Origin: Gaiellasilicea sp963761905
Lineage (GTDB): Bacteria; Actinomycetota; Thermoleophilia; Gaiellales; Gaiellaceae
DNA: 64,000 nt
Direction: 5' to 3'
Assembly (NCBI GenBank): GCA_963761905.1
Contig: CAVXIQ010000008.1
Location: forward strand, 310,001-374,000
Below are positions 45,070 to 54,421 of the stretch, one piece after another. The translations under genes and the position numbers were made by a program. A model generated the notes under the pieces. It was not told the origin of the DNA. It was given only the letters and a program-made list of their open reading frames with translations, and ran no database searches. Positions within the stretch are counted from its first letter, which is position 1. Each line of letters opens with the position of its first letter.

Positions 45070-46188
45070 ATGAGCCACTTCGAGGTCACCGCTCGCGACG
45101 GCGCCGCCCGCGCCGGCATCCTCCGCACCGCCCACGGCGAGGTGCGCACGCCGGCGTTCATGCCGGTCGGGACGAAGGGCACCGTCAAGAGCCTCGACCC
45201 GGACGAGCTGCGGGCGATCGGCTCGCAGATCATCCTCGGCAACACCTACCACCTCCACTTCCGGCCCGGCGACGAGCTGATCGCAGAGCTCGGCGGGCTG
45301 CATGAGTTCTCGGGCTGGAACGAGCCGATCCTGACCGACTCCGGCGGCTTCCAGGTCTTCTCGCTCCGGGACACCCTGATCGCAGTCGACGACGATGGGG
45401 TCACGTTCCGCTCGGTGTACGACGGCGCAGCGGCCCGGTTCACGCCCGAGCTCGCTGCGCGAATCCAGCGAAATCTCGGCTCGGATATCGCGATGTGCCT
45501 CGACATCTGCCCGCCGGCGGGTGTCTCGCTCGGCGAGCTGGAGGAAGCGGTCCGCCGCACGACCCTCTGGGCGAAGCGCCAGCGCGCCAGCGAGCGCGCC
45601 GCCGGCCAGCTCGTCTTCGGGATCACCCAGGGTGCGGCCGACGAGACGCTCCGCCGCCGCTCGATCGAGGAGCTGACGGCGCTCGACTTCGACGGCTACG
45701 CGCTGGGCGGGCTCGCCGTGGGGGAGAGTCGCGAGGAGATGTTCGCCGCCACCGCTTGGGCGGCGCCGCTCCTTCCCGCCGAGCTGCCGCGCTACTTCAT
45801 GGGCATCGGCGACGCCGAAGGGATCCTGCGCGTGATCGAGGCCGGGATCGACCTGTTCGACTGCGTCCTGCCCACGCGCACGGCGCGCACAGGCTCTGCC
45901 CTCACCGCCGGCGGCCGGCTCAACCTGAGGAATGCGCGCTTCGCCCGAGACCCGCGCCCGCTCGAGGAGGGCTGCGGCTGCCCGGCCTGCAGCCGCTTCT
46001 CGCGTGCCTATGTCCGCCATCTCGTCAACCAGGACGAGCTGCTCGGACTGCGTCTCCTCAGCCTGCATAATCTTCACTTCGTGCTCGAACTGACCGCGGG
46101 TGCGCGGGCGGCGATCGAGCGAGGCGAGCTCGGGACCTACGTCGCCGAGCGGCTCTCGCGGCTCGCCGCCGACCCGGAAGGACTCTAG
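45070..46188 (+). CDS. tgt: tRNA-guanine transglycosylase Tgt
   Basis: A 372-residue enzyme that swaps guanine 34 for the queuosine precursor preQ1 in tRNAs for Asp, Asn, His and Tyr. The catalytic Asp lies in ILTDSGGFQVFSL, the second Asp in FDCVLPTRTARTG, and the zinc site is GCGCPACSRFSRAYVRHL. ATG 45070 is the start; longer frames add unconserved residues. The yajC gene follows with 8 bp spacing, the same order (tgt-yajC-secDF) as in many bacteria. Confidence 0.95.
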   Translation: MSHFEVTARDGAARAGILRTAHGEVRTPAFMPVGTKGTVKSLDPDELRAIGSQIILGNTYHLHFRPGDELIAELGGLHEFSGWNEPILTDSGGFQVFSLRDTLIAVDDDGVTFRSVYDGAAARFTPELAARIQRNLGSDIAMCLDICPPAGVSLGELEEAVRRTTLWAKRQRASERAAGQLVFGITQGAADETLRRRSIEELTALDFDGYALGGLAVGESREEMFAATAWAAPLLPAELPRYFMGIGDAEGILRVIEAGIDLFDCVLPTRTARTGSALTAGGRLNLRNARFARDPRPLEEGCGCPACSRFSRAYVRHLVNQDELLGLRLLSLHNLHFVLELTAGARAAIERGELGTYVAERLSRLAADPEGL

Positions 46189-46196
46189 GAGGATCG

Positions 46197-46541
46197 TTGG
46201 GACAGTTTGTGATCTTGCTCGCCATGTTCGCCCTGCTCTGGCTGCTCCTGATCCGGCCGCAGGCCAAGCGGAAGCTCGCCCAGCAGCAGCTGCTCTCGTC
46301 GGTCGAGGTGGGCGACGAGATCCTCACCGCCGGTGGGCTCTACGGCTTCGTCCGGGCGATCGGCGAGGAGGACGAGCTCGAGGTGGAGATCGCCCCGGGA
46401 ACGCGGGTCCGGATGGCGCGGCGCGCTGTCGCCGCCGTGATTCCGCCCGACGACGACGAGGCCGATCCAGAGCTGATCGAAGGCGAGGTCGTCGAGGACG
46501 ACAACGTGGACGCAACACCGACGCAGCCGAACCGCGGCTAA
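46197..46541 (+). CDS. yajC: Sec translocon accessory protein YajC
   Basis: A 114-residue protein with one N-terminal membrane helix (FVILLAMFALLWLLLIRPQ) followed by the conserved QAKRKLAQQQLLSSVEVGDEILTAGGLYG, which defines YajC, and an acidic tail. It joins SecDF in the holo-translocon. The start is TTG at 46197, with a strong AGGAGG 4 nt upstream, at the tgt stop codon. Confidence 0.93.
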   Translation: MGQFVILLAMFALLWLLLIRPQAKRKLAQQQLLSSVEVGDEILTAGGLYGFVRAIGEEDELEVEIAPGTRVRMARRAVAAVIPPDDDEADPELIEGEVVEDDNVDATPTQPNRG

Positions 46542-46570
46542 TCTGTTCCCCGCCTTCCTGGCCCCCTTCC

Positions 46571-49333
46571 GTGAATCGTCGACCGCACCTCATTCTCGTA
46601 GCGCTGATCGTCGCCGGCCTGATCGGCGTCGGTCTTCTCGTCGTACCAGGCTCGCCCCTGGAAAAGGAGGCGACGCTCGGCCTCGACCTCCAGGGCGGTC
46701 TCGAGGTGACGCTGCAGGCCGTTCCTCCGAAGAACCGGCCGCTGCAGAAGTCCGACCTCGACCGCTCGCTCGAGATCCTCCGCGACCGGATCGACAAGCT
46801 CGGCGTCGCCGAGCCCGACATCCGCAAGCAGGGGGACGACCAGATCGTCGTCGCTCTCCCGGGAGTCGACGATCCCGACCGGGTGCTCAGGATCATCGGC
46901 CAGACCGCCCAGCTCGAGCTCTACGACCTGGAGGGCAACCTCGTTCGCCCCTCGATCGACGCGCAGCAGTTCCCGGTCGCGACGGAATCGGTGTACGACC
47001 TCCTCTCCGGCCAGCAGGCGCTCGTCAAGGAGGGGGCGACGGACACCTGGTACCTCTTCGACGAGAACAAGAAGGTCGTCGCCGGCCCCGCAGAGTCGCG
47101 CGAGGCGCTCCTCCAGTCGGAGGTCGTGGCCGAGGAGGGTGAGAAGGGGAAGCTGCCGAAGGGCTGGAAGACGTTCGGCGTTCCGCCGAACACCGTCGTG
47201 ATCGAGTGCGGCAAGGGCGAGGTCGTCTGCCCGGGCGTCGGCACCGAGTTCCCGCAGCAGAACTACTACTACCTCTTCAGGTTCGATCCGACCGACGTTC
47301 CCGAGCTGACGGGTGAGGATCTCCGGCTCTCCGGAACGCGGCAGGACTTCGACACCACGAGCGGCCAGCCGATCGTGACGATGCAGTTCACGGACGACGG
47401 CGGCGACAAGTTCGGCGACATCACCGGCAAGCTCGCCCAGCGCGGAAAGCTGAAGTTCAACACGACGGGCGGCGGTCAGGGCGACTACCGGAACTTCGTC
47501 CAGCACTTCGCGATCGTGCTCGACCGTGAGATCAAGTCGTGGCCGTCGATCGACTTCAAGGACAACCCGAACGGGATCCGCGGCTCGAACGGCGCTCAGA
47601 TCACCGGGATTGGCGAGATCGGCGAGGCCAAGGACCTCGCGCTCGTCCTCCAGAGCGGCGCTCTGCCGGTCACGTTCACGACCCTCGAGCAGACGGCGAT
47701 CTCGGCCACGCTCGGGAAGGACTCGCTCGCCGAGGCGAAGCTCGCAGCGATCGCCGGCCTGCTCGTCGTCGCGCTCTTCCTCCTGATCTTCTACCGCGTC
47801 CTCGGCGTCGTCGCGGTGATCGGGCTGGGCATCTACGCCGCTTTCCTCTACGCCGCGATCCTGATCTTCAACGTCACGCTGACGCTGCCGGGCTTCGCCG
47901 GGATGATCCTGACTCTGGGGGTGGCCGCCGACGCGAACGTCGTCATCTTCGAACGCGTGAAGGAGGAGTATCGCGCGGGCAAATCCGTGCGCGCGGCGAT
48001 CTCCGCCGGCTACGGGAAGGGCTTCGCGACGATCGTCGACGCGAACGTCGTCACCGCGATCACGGCCGTCGTCCTCTTCCTCGTCGCGACAGCGGGCGTC
48101 AAGGGCTTCGCGCTGATGCTCCTGATCGGAACGCTGATCTCGCTGCTGACGGCCGTCGCGGCGACGCGCGCGATCCTCGGCCTCCTCGCCGGCTTCAAGT
48201 GGTTCGACAACCCGAAGCTGATGGGCGCAGAGGGGGAGCCGCCGAAGTGGATCCGCCGCGACTTCGTCGGCCTGCGCAACCGCTGGTTCGCGATCTCCGG
48301 CGTCGTCCTCCTGATCTCGCTCGGCGCGCTCGCGATCAACGGGCTCAACCTCGGGATCGACTTCAGAGGTGGAACCCAGATCAACTTCTCGACGCCGCAG
48401 CCCGTCGCGCTCGAGGATGTGCGCGCCCAGGCGCAGGGGATCGGGCAGGAAGACGCCGTCATCCAGGGCCGCGGCGAGGCGACGGGCGAGCGCTACAGCG
48501 AGTTCCAGATCCGGACCGAGTCGCTCGCGCAGAACGAGCAGGCGCGGCTGACGCGCGACATCCGCCAGACCTTCGACGCCGAGTCGATCGGGGTCAAGAA
48601 CGTCTCTGCGAGCTTCGGCCGCCAGATCGCCGAAGGCGCGATCTTCGCGATCCTCGCCTCGCTGCTCCTGATCGTGATCTACATCTCGCTCCGCTTCCAG
48701 CCCAAGTTCAGCGGCCCGGTGATCGTCTCGCTGCTCCACGACGTGCTGATCACCGTCGGGATCTACGCGCTGCTCGGCCGCGAGGTGACGACCGCCACGG
48801 TCGCTGCGGTGCTGACCGTGCTCGGCTACTCGATCTACGACACGATCATCATCTTCGACCGGATCCGGGAGAACATCCCGTTGATGAAGCGGACGTCGTT
48901 CCGGGTGATGACGAATGTCTCGCTTTGGGAGACGATCCCGCGCTCGCTCGCGACGACGTTCATCACGCTGCTCCCGATCGCGACGCTCTACTTGTTCGGC
49001 GGCGAGACGCTGAAGGACTTCGCGTTCGCGCTCCTCGTCGGGATCGGCGCCGGTGCGTACTCCTCGATCTTCATCGCCGCCCCGCTCGTCGCGATGCTGA
49101 AGGAGCGCGAGCCCGAGTACGCGCGCCGCCGCGACGACACCGAGCTGCGGGACGCGAGCTCCGTCGGCCGCCTGCTCGACGAAGCGGAGTCGCTCGCCGC
49201 GGCCGAGCCGACGCCTGAGCTGATCCCGGTGCCCGCCGCCGACGAGCCGCAGGCTCCGCGGGCCGTCAACGACGCGAAGCGCGAGCGCCGGCGCCAGCGC
49301 CGCAAGTCGCGACCGCATGGTCGAGCGCGATAA
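46571..49333 (+). CDS. secDF: Fused protein-export membrane protein SecDF
   Basis: A 920-residue protein that uses the proton gradient to pull exported proteins through SecYEG. The SecD half has LGLDLQGGLEVTLQAVPP, the periplasmic P1 domain and ANVVIFERVKEE in its membrane region. The SecF half begins near residue 560 (NLGIDFRGGTQINFS) and ends with the matching YDTIIIFDRIRENI. About 12 membrane helices are predicted. SecD and SecF are separate genes in most actinobacteria, so a fusion is noteworthy. GTG at 46571 is chosen; the basic tail overlaps the next gene. Confidence 0.93.
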   Translation: MNRRPHLILVALIVAGLIGVGLLVVPGSPLEKEATLGLDLQGGLEVTLQAVPPKNRPLQKSDLDRSLEILRDRIDKLGVAEPDIRKQGDDQIVVALPGVDDPDRVLRIIGQTAQLELYDLEGNLVRPSIDAQQFPVATESVYDLLSGQQALVKEGATDTWYLFDENKKVVAGPAESREALLQSEVVAEEGEKGKLPKGWKTFGVPPNTVVIECGKGEVVCPGVGTEFPQQNYYYLFRFDPTDVPELTGEDLRLSGTRQDFDTTSGQPIVTMQFTDDGGDKFGDITGKLAQRGKLKFNTTGGGQGDYRNFVQHFAIVLDREIKSWPSIDFKDNPNGIRGSNGAQITGIGEIGEAKDLALVLQSGALPVTFTTLEQTAISATLGKDSLAEAKLAAIAGLLVVALFLLIFYRVLGVVAVIGLGIYAAFLYAAILIFNVTLTLPGFAGMILTLGVAADANVVIFERVKEEYRAGKSVRAAISAGYGKGFATIVDANVVTAITAVVLFLVATAGVKGFALMLLIGTLISLLTAVAATRAILGLLAGFKWFDNPKLMGAEGEPPKWIRRDFVGLRNRWFAISGVVLLISLGALAINGLNLGIDFRGGTQINFSTPQPVALEDVRAQAQGIGQEDAVIQGRGEATGERYSEFQIRTESLAQNEQARLTRDIRQTFDAESIGVKNVSASFGRQIAEGAIFAILASLLLIVIYISLRFQPKFSGPVIVSLLHDVLITVGIYALLGREVTTATVAAVLTVLGYSIYDTIIIFDRIRENIPLMKRTSFRVMTNVSLWETIPRSLATTFITLLPIATLYLFGGETLKDFAFALLVGIGAGAYSSIFIAAPLVAMLKEREPEYARRRDDTELRDASSVGRLLDEAESLAAAEPTPELIPVPAADEPQAPRAVNDAKRERRRQRRKSRPHGRAR

Positions 49334-49535
49334 CACCGCCTTCGCGCTCCGCCAGCTCCTCGAGGAGCTGAGCGCGCAGCTGCGGGCGAGTGTCGGGAAG
49401 ATCGGCGACCTGCCGCAGGAGACGGGCGACCGGATCGCCCGAGAGCTCGGGCTCGTGACGCGCGAGGAGCTGGCGGCGATCGAGCTCCGCCTCGCCCAGG
49501 TCGAGCACCGGCTGAAGCTGCTCGAGCGTCCCTAG
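49317..49535 (+). CDS. UbiK/YqiC-like small coiled-coil protein
   Basis: A 72-residue protein. The C-terminal TREELAAIELRLAQVEHRLKLLE resembles the coiled-coil end of the BMFP/UbiK (YqiC) family, and the N-terminal ALRQLLEELSAQLRASVGKI its amphipathic helix. Those proteins help ubiquinone synthesis or membrane fusion in proteobacteria; whether this is a true homologue is open. It overlaps the secDF end by 17 bp and the antiporter end by 4 bp. Confidence 0.55.
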   Translation: MVERDNTAFALRQLLEELSAQLRASVGKIGDLPQETGDRIARELGLVTREELAAIELRLAQVEHRLKLLERP

Positions 49536-50989
49536 ACTCGGCGGCGCCAGCGCGAGAAGACGTCCTCGACGTCCTGGCGCCGCGAGCGCGGGGCGAGCAC
49601 GAAGAGGTGGTCGCCGGGTTTGATCACCGTGCTTCCTCGGGGCGGGATCGAGTCGTCGCCGCGGGCGACGACAGCGATGATCGCGCTTCGTGGAAGGCCG
49701 ACCTCGCGCACCGAGGCGCCGGCGATCGCATGATCTTCGGCAACCGCGAAGTCGATCAGCTCGAGCGCGCTCTGCGGCCCGACCTCGAGCGGCGCCTCGC
49801 GCGCCCGTGGGACGGGTGAGAGCAGGCCCAGGCGGCCGGCGACGCGTTCCAGCGTCGTTCCCTGGACGATCGCCGACACGACGACCACGAAGAAGACGGC
49901 GTTGAAGATCGTGTTCGACTCGGTCACGTCGGACGAGAGCACGAACGTCGCGAGCACGATCGGGACGGCTCCACGGAGCCCGGCCCAGCCGAGCAGCAGC
50001 CGCTCGCGGCCGTCGAAATCGCTGAACGCCGTCGAGACCCAGACCGCTGCGGGGCGGACGACGAGCATCAGGAGGACGGCGAGCGCGAGTCCCGGAAGGG
50101 CGACCTCCGGCAGCTCGCTCGGGAAGACGAGCAGGCCGAGGACGATGAAGAGGGCGACCTGGGCCAGGAACGCCAGTCCCTCGTGGAACGCGACGAGCTG
50201 CCGTCGGTAGCGAGACGGCGTGCTGCCGACCGCCAGCCCGACGAGGTACACGGCCAGGAAGCCGCTGCCGCCGATCACGTCCGCGGCGCCGAACGAGAGC
50301 GCCGCGGCGGCGACGGACGCCACCGGCGCGAACGCCCCAATCGAGTGGGGCAGCCGACCGAACACCTGGGTGGCGGCCGCTCCGAGGACGACGCCGACCA
50401 GCAGGCCGAGCCCGAGCTGGCGGACGACGAGAAGCAGGAGGTCGTCGATTCCGTAGGCGTTCGGGCGCTCGATCCAGGCGATCAGACCGAGCGTGAGCGC
50501 GATCGCCATCGGGTCGTTGCCGCCGGATTCGGCCTCGAGCGTCCGCGCGAGCCGGCGCCGGATATGGGTGAAGCGAAGGGTCGCGAAGACGGCGGCCGCG
50601 TCGGTCGAGGCGACGACCGCGCCGAGCAGGATCGCCTCGAGCCAGGTGAGGTCGAAGAGGGCGTGGGCTGCGGCGCCGCCGAGAACGGCCGAGACGGCAA
50701 CGCCGACCGTGCTGAGGAGCGCCGCGGGAACCGCGACCTCGCGGAGCCGGCGCCAGGACGTCTGCAGCCCGCCCTCGTAGAGGATCAGCGCGAGGCCGAT
50801 GATCCCGACCTCCCGCGCGAGCTCGGCGTCGTCGAACTCGACTCCGCCCGGGCCGTCGGAGCCGAGCAGCATCCCGAGGCCGAGGAACGCGACGAGGACG
50901 GGAAGGCCCGTGCGAGCCGCGCCGAGCGCGACGACGATGCTCGCCGCGAGGATCGCGCCGACGAGCAGGAGCATCAGTCCTTCGTCCAC
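49532..50989 (-). CDS. NhaP2/CvrA-type potassium/proton antiporter
   Basis: A 485-residue CPA1 transporter with about 12 membrane helices. Conserved segments are YEGGLQTSWRRLREVA, ASTDAAAVFATLR, ESGGNDPMAIAL and GWAGLRGAVPIVLATF. The C-terminal 80 residues form a TrkA-C domain (FAVAEDHAIAGASVREVGLP), which senses ligands. GTG at 50989 is preferred to the more distant starts. Unlike the similar gene at 38.3-39.7 kb, this one is intact. Confidence 0.9.
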   Translation of the reverse strand: MDEGLMLLLVGAILAASIVVALGAARTGLPVLVAFLGLGMLLGSDGPGGVEFDDAELAREVGIIGLALILYEGGLQTSWRRLREVAVPAALLSTVGVAVSAVLGGAAAHALFDLTWLEAILLGAVVASTDAAAVFATLRFTHIRRRLARTLEAESGGNDPMAIALTLGLIAWIERPNAYGIDDLLLLVVRQLGLGLLVGVVLGAAATQVFGRLPHSIGAFAPVASVAAAALSFGAADVIGGSGFLAVYLVGLAVGSTPSRYRRQLVAFHEGLAFLAQVALFIVLGLLVFPSELPEVALPGLALAVLLMLVVRPAAVWVSTAFSDFDGRERLLLGWAGLRGAVPIVLATFVLSSDVTESNTIFNAVFFVVVVSAIVQGTTLERVAGRLGLLSPVPRAREAPLEVGPQSALELIDFAVAEDHAIAGASVREVGLPRSAIIAVVARGDDSIPPRGSTVIKPGDHLFVLAPRSRRQDVEDVFSRWRRRV

Positions 50990-51047
50990 GGCTCTATCTT
51001 CGTCGGCGCGACAGGAAGCCTGCCGCTGCCGTGCAACACTCCGGGCG

Positions 51048-52716
51048 ATGGGAGTGCCTCCACGCACCCGCAAGATCGGCCGGCTCTCCGAGATCGCGCA
51101 GGTCGCGGTCCGGCACGGCTTCGGCTACTTCTTCGAGCGCCACAAGCTGACGGACATCCTCCCGTGGACATCGCGCGTCGAGCTCGACTCGGACGGGGGC
51201 TCGGAGCGGGGCCGCCATCTGCGCGAGCTGCTCGACGAGCTCGGGCCGACCTTCGTCAAGTTCGGCCAGCTCCTCTCGACTCGGCCGGACATCGTGCCGC
51301 CGGACATCGTCGTCGAGCTCCGCAGCCTCCAGGACGACGTCCGGCCGTTCCCGTTCGAGCAAGCCCGCTGCGGTCGTCGAGGCGGAGCTCGAGCTCTCGC
51401 TGGAGCAGGCGTTCCTCTTCTTCGACGAGACGCCCATCGCCGCCGCCTCGATCGGCCAGGTGCACCGGGCGACGCTCCCGAACGGCGATCCGGTCGTGGT
51501 CAAGGTGCAGCGGCCGAACGCGCCACGGCAGATCGAGTCCGACCTGGCGCTGCTCTACCAGGCGGCGCGGATCATCAAGGAGCGCGTCCGCTCGCTCGAC
51601 TTCATCGACGCGAGCGCGCTGGTGGACGAGTTCGCACGCTCGATCAGGTACGAGCTCGACTACCTGCTCGAGGCGCGGAACGCCGAGTCGTTCCGGCGCA
51701 ACTTCGCGGGCTCCGAGCTCGTGCGGGTGCCCCAGGTCTACCGCACCTACTCCGGCTCGCGGGTGCTCACGCTCGAGTTCCTGGACGGCGTTCAAGTCGC
51801 CGATCTCGACCTGGAGTCGCGCTCGCTGGAGGAGCGGCGCGAGCTCGCCTACAGGATCACGGAGACCTGGATGGAGATGATCTTCCGGCACGGCTTCTTC
51901 CACGCCGACCCGCATCCGGCGAACATCCTCGTGCTCGACGGCGCCCGGATCGGCCTCGTCGACTTCGGCCTCGTCGGCAAGCTGACCGAGGCGGACATGG
52001 ACCGGCTGACGCGGCTCTTCATCGACGCCGCCACCGAGAACATCGAGGCGATGCCGGATCGGCTCGCCGAGCTCGGCGTTCGCTACCCCAAGGAGCGGCA
52101 CGAGGAGTTCACGACCGAGCTGCGCGAGCTCTACTACCGCTACTACGGCGCGAGCCTCGCGGAGATCGACCCGATCCAGGTGATCCGCGAGGGCTTCGCG
52201 CTGATCTACGCGATGAACCTGCGGCTGCCGACGCGCTTCGTGATGCTCGACAAGGCGATCGCCACGCTCGGCTCGGTGGGCGTCGACCTCTATCCCGGCT
52301 TCAACGTCTTCGAGGTGGCACAGCCGTACGCGCGGGCGCTGATGCTCGAGCGCTTCACCCCGCAGCGCCTCGCTCAACGGGCCGAGAAGCAGGGCCGAGA
52401 GCTGTTCGGGATCGCGCGCGAGCTGCCGTACCAGGTGCACGACGTGCTCCAGGAGATCCGCGACGGCCAGATCGAGGTCGGATTCGTGCACAAGGGGCTC
52501 GACGAGTTCATGCACAAGCTCGACGTCGCGATCAATCGCGTCGTCGTCGCGCTCGTCGTCGCCGGCGGCCTCCTCGGCTCGGCGCTGATCGGGATCCTCG
52601 CCACCGAAGGGCCGGAGCTCTTCGGGATCCACTTTCTCTCCGTGCTCGGCTTCCTGCTCTCGGGCGGGCTCGGAATCTGGCTCCTGATGGGGGTCGTCCG
52701 CTCCGGACGACTCTAA
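51048..52716 (+). CDS. ABC1/UbiB-family atypical kinase (one apparent +1 frameshift)
   Basis: A protein-kinase-like ATPase linked to isoprenoid quinone or lipid metabolism. The ABC1 N-terminal signature LGPTFVKFGQLLSTRPDIVP is in the first frame; AAASIGQVHRATLPNGDPVVVKVQ (the A-rich loop replacing the P-loop), the catalytic FFHADPHPANILV and VDFGLVGKL are in the +1 frame. The join lies within 51358-51370, between PFPFEQ and AVVEAELEL. Dropping one base gives 555 residues. Two C-terminal membrane helices end the protein. The kelch gene overlaps its end. Confidence 0.88.
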
Positions 52717-53698
52717 GGAACGCGGAGGCTCTCGACCGCGCCGCTCGTCGTCAGGCCCGGCTGCGGGCCGCCCGCGACGGCGTAGACCCGGTCGCGGTGA
52801 GCGACGACGCCGAGCCCGTGACGCGGGGTCGGGAGGTCGGCCAGTCGCTGCCAGCGGCGCGTCGCCGGGCGGTAGGCGAAGACGCTGGCGATCGAGCCTG
52901 CCGGCTCCTCGCCTCCGACGGAGACGATCCGGCCCGGAGACGACGGCGGCGCCGGTGCCGCCGCGAGGCTTGCGGTACGGGCGGAAGGCGAGACCAGGTG
53001 CGGGTTCCCGGTCGGTAGACCTCGAGCAGGGCGACGTTCGTGTCGTAGCCGGCCGTCCGGCCGCCAAGCGCGTAGATCCGACCGCCCGTCGCGGCTGCGG
53101 CGAGATGCTCGCGCGGGGTCGGGCCGGGCACTCGCGACCAGCGTCCGGTTCGGAGCTCGAGCGCCAGCGCGACGCGGGCGAGCCCGCGGCGGGCGTCGAC
53201 GCCGCCCACGACGTACAGGACGCCGTTCGCGACCGCCGCCGCCGCCGCCGCCCGAGCGTCCGGAAGCTGCGCGAGCGCGCGCCAGCGTCCCTGCTCGAGG
53301 ACAAAGGCCGTCCGGAGCGGCCGCCGGTCGGCGCCGTACCCGCCGAGGACGTAGACCCTTCCGTTCGCGCTCGCCGCCGCTGCGTGGTCGACCGCGACCG
53401 GCAAGTCCGGCAGTCGCCGCCAGCGATCCTCCGCAATCGAGTACGTGTCGGCCCTCGCCGAGTTCGAGCCGGAGGAGACGAAGCCGCCGACGGCGACGAT
53501 CGAGCCGTTCGCGAGGGCGGTGGCTACCTCGGTCCGTGGCTCCGGCAACGGCGCATGTTGCTGCCAGGCGGTTCCCGCGCCGGCGGCCCAGGCGACTGCT
53601 GCGAGGGCGCCGGCAAGCGCGACGAGCAGCGTCCGAACCGGCCGTGAACCACCCGGACGACTGGGGAGCAAGCGTTGAGAAGTCGAGACAAAAGACAT
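52713..53698 (-). CDS. Exported kelch-repeat protein (two apparent +1 frameshifts)
   Basis: An N-terminal membrane or signal helix (LLVALAGALAAVAWAAGAG) is followed by kelch repeats, each with a GG then a Trp: for example IVAVGGFVSSG, RVYVLGGYGADRRP, VLYVVGGVDARRG and RIYALGGRTAG. These fold into a beta-propeller outside the membrane. Two changes of frame lie near the end, at 52960-52976 and 52925-52938. Skipping one base at each restores RGGTGAAVVSG and RIVSVGGEEPAGSIASVF and ends at TAG 52713-52715, giving 327 residues. It converges with the UbiB gene and is divergent from an atypical response regulator. Confidence 0.8.
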
Positions 53699-53722
53699 CT
53701 TTCGGCTCAGAAAATCCGATGC

Positions 53723-53728
53723 TAGCTT
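53723..53728 (+). promoter_or_regulatory. -10 element of the atypical response regulator gene, leaderless type
   Basis: TAGCTT ends exactly 6 nt before the ATG at 53735. Confidence 0.45.
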
Positions 53729-53734
53729 CGAGCT

Positions 53735-54421
53735 ATGAACGCCGCTGGGAACGCCGCCGTGCTCCTCTCCGATTCCGAATCCGAGACGCGCGATTACCTC
53801 GAGCGGCAGCTCGTCACGGACGGCTTCGAGGTGCTGAACGCGCGCTTCGGCGGTGAGGCCCTCGACCTCGCCGAGCGGCGGCTTCCGGATCTCGTCCTCG
53901 TTTCGGAGCTCGACCTCTGCGCTCGCCTCCGTGCCGGCGAGCCGGGGCGAACGTGGAACCGGGAGGTGCCGGTGATCGTGCTCGGTCCCGAGCGGGCGGA
54001 CGCTGTCGACCGGGTCCGCGCGTTTCAGCGCGGCGCCGACGACTACGTGCACCGGCCGATCGTCTACGAGGAGCTGCTGGCGCGGATCCGAGCCGTGTTG
54101 CGCCGGATCGCGCCGCCGAACGATGACCGGCTCGAAGCCGGCAACCTCGTCGTCGACCGAGCGACGAGGCGCGTCACGGTCGGCGGCGAAGACGTTCAGC
54201 TCGCCGGCAAGGAGTTCGCCCTCCTGTGCCAGCTGGCGAGCGAGCCGAGGCGCGTCTTCACGAAGGACGAGCTCCTGCGCGACGTCTGGGGATTCCGGAC
54301 GCATTGCCGGACGAGAACGCTCGACTCGCACGTCTCCCGCCTGCGCTCGAAGCTCCAGTGCGGCCGCGACGACCGCTTCGTCGTCAACGTCTGGGGCGTG
54401 GGGTACCGCCTGCTCGACTAG
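53735..54421 (+). CDS. OmpR-type regulator with atypical receiver domain
   Basis: A 228-residue protein with a normal winged-helix domain (DELLRDVWGFRTHCRTRTLD and VWGVGYRLLD). The receiver is altered: the phospho-acceptor position in PDLVLVSELDL is Ser instead of Asp, the acidic pair is reduced to LSDSESE, and the conserved Lys-Pro is Arg-Pro (YVHRPIVYEEL). It should not be phosphorylated in the usual way. There is no partner kinase beside it. Its divergent neighbour is the kelch gene, a possible target. It converges with ogt with a 4-bp overlap. Confidence 0.85.
   Translation: MNAAGNAAVLLSDSESETRDYLERQLVTDGFEVLNARFGGEALDLAERRLPDLVLVSELDLCARLRAGEPGRTWNREVPVIVLGPERADAVDRVRAFQRGADDYVHRPIVYEELLARIRAVLRRIAPPNDDRLEAGNLVVDRATRRVTVGGEDVQLAGKEFALLCQLASEPRRVFTKDELLRDVWGFRTHCRTRTLDSHVSRLRSKLQCGRDDRFVVNVWGVGYRLLD

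Noticed and set aside
44939..45073. 44-codon frame between queA and tgt
   Set aside because: It starts on the queA stop and overlaps the tgt start, has no domain-like pattern, and part of it is a repeat also found in a non-coding gap.
46538..49336. Minus-strand open frame of 932 codons opposite secDF
   Set aside because: Shadow of secDF; charged low-complexity composition and no domain.
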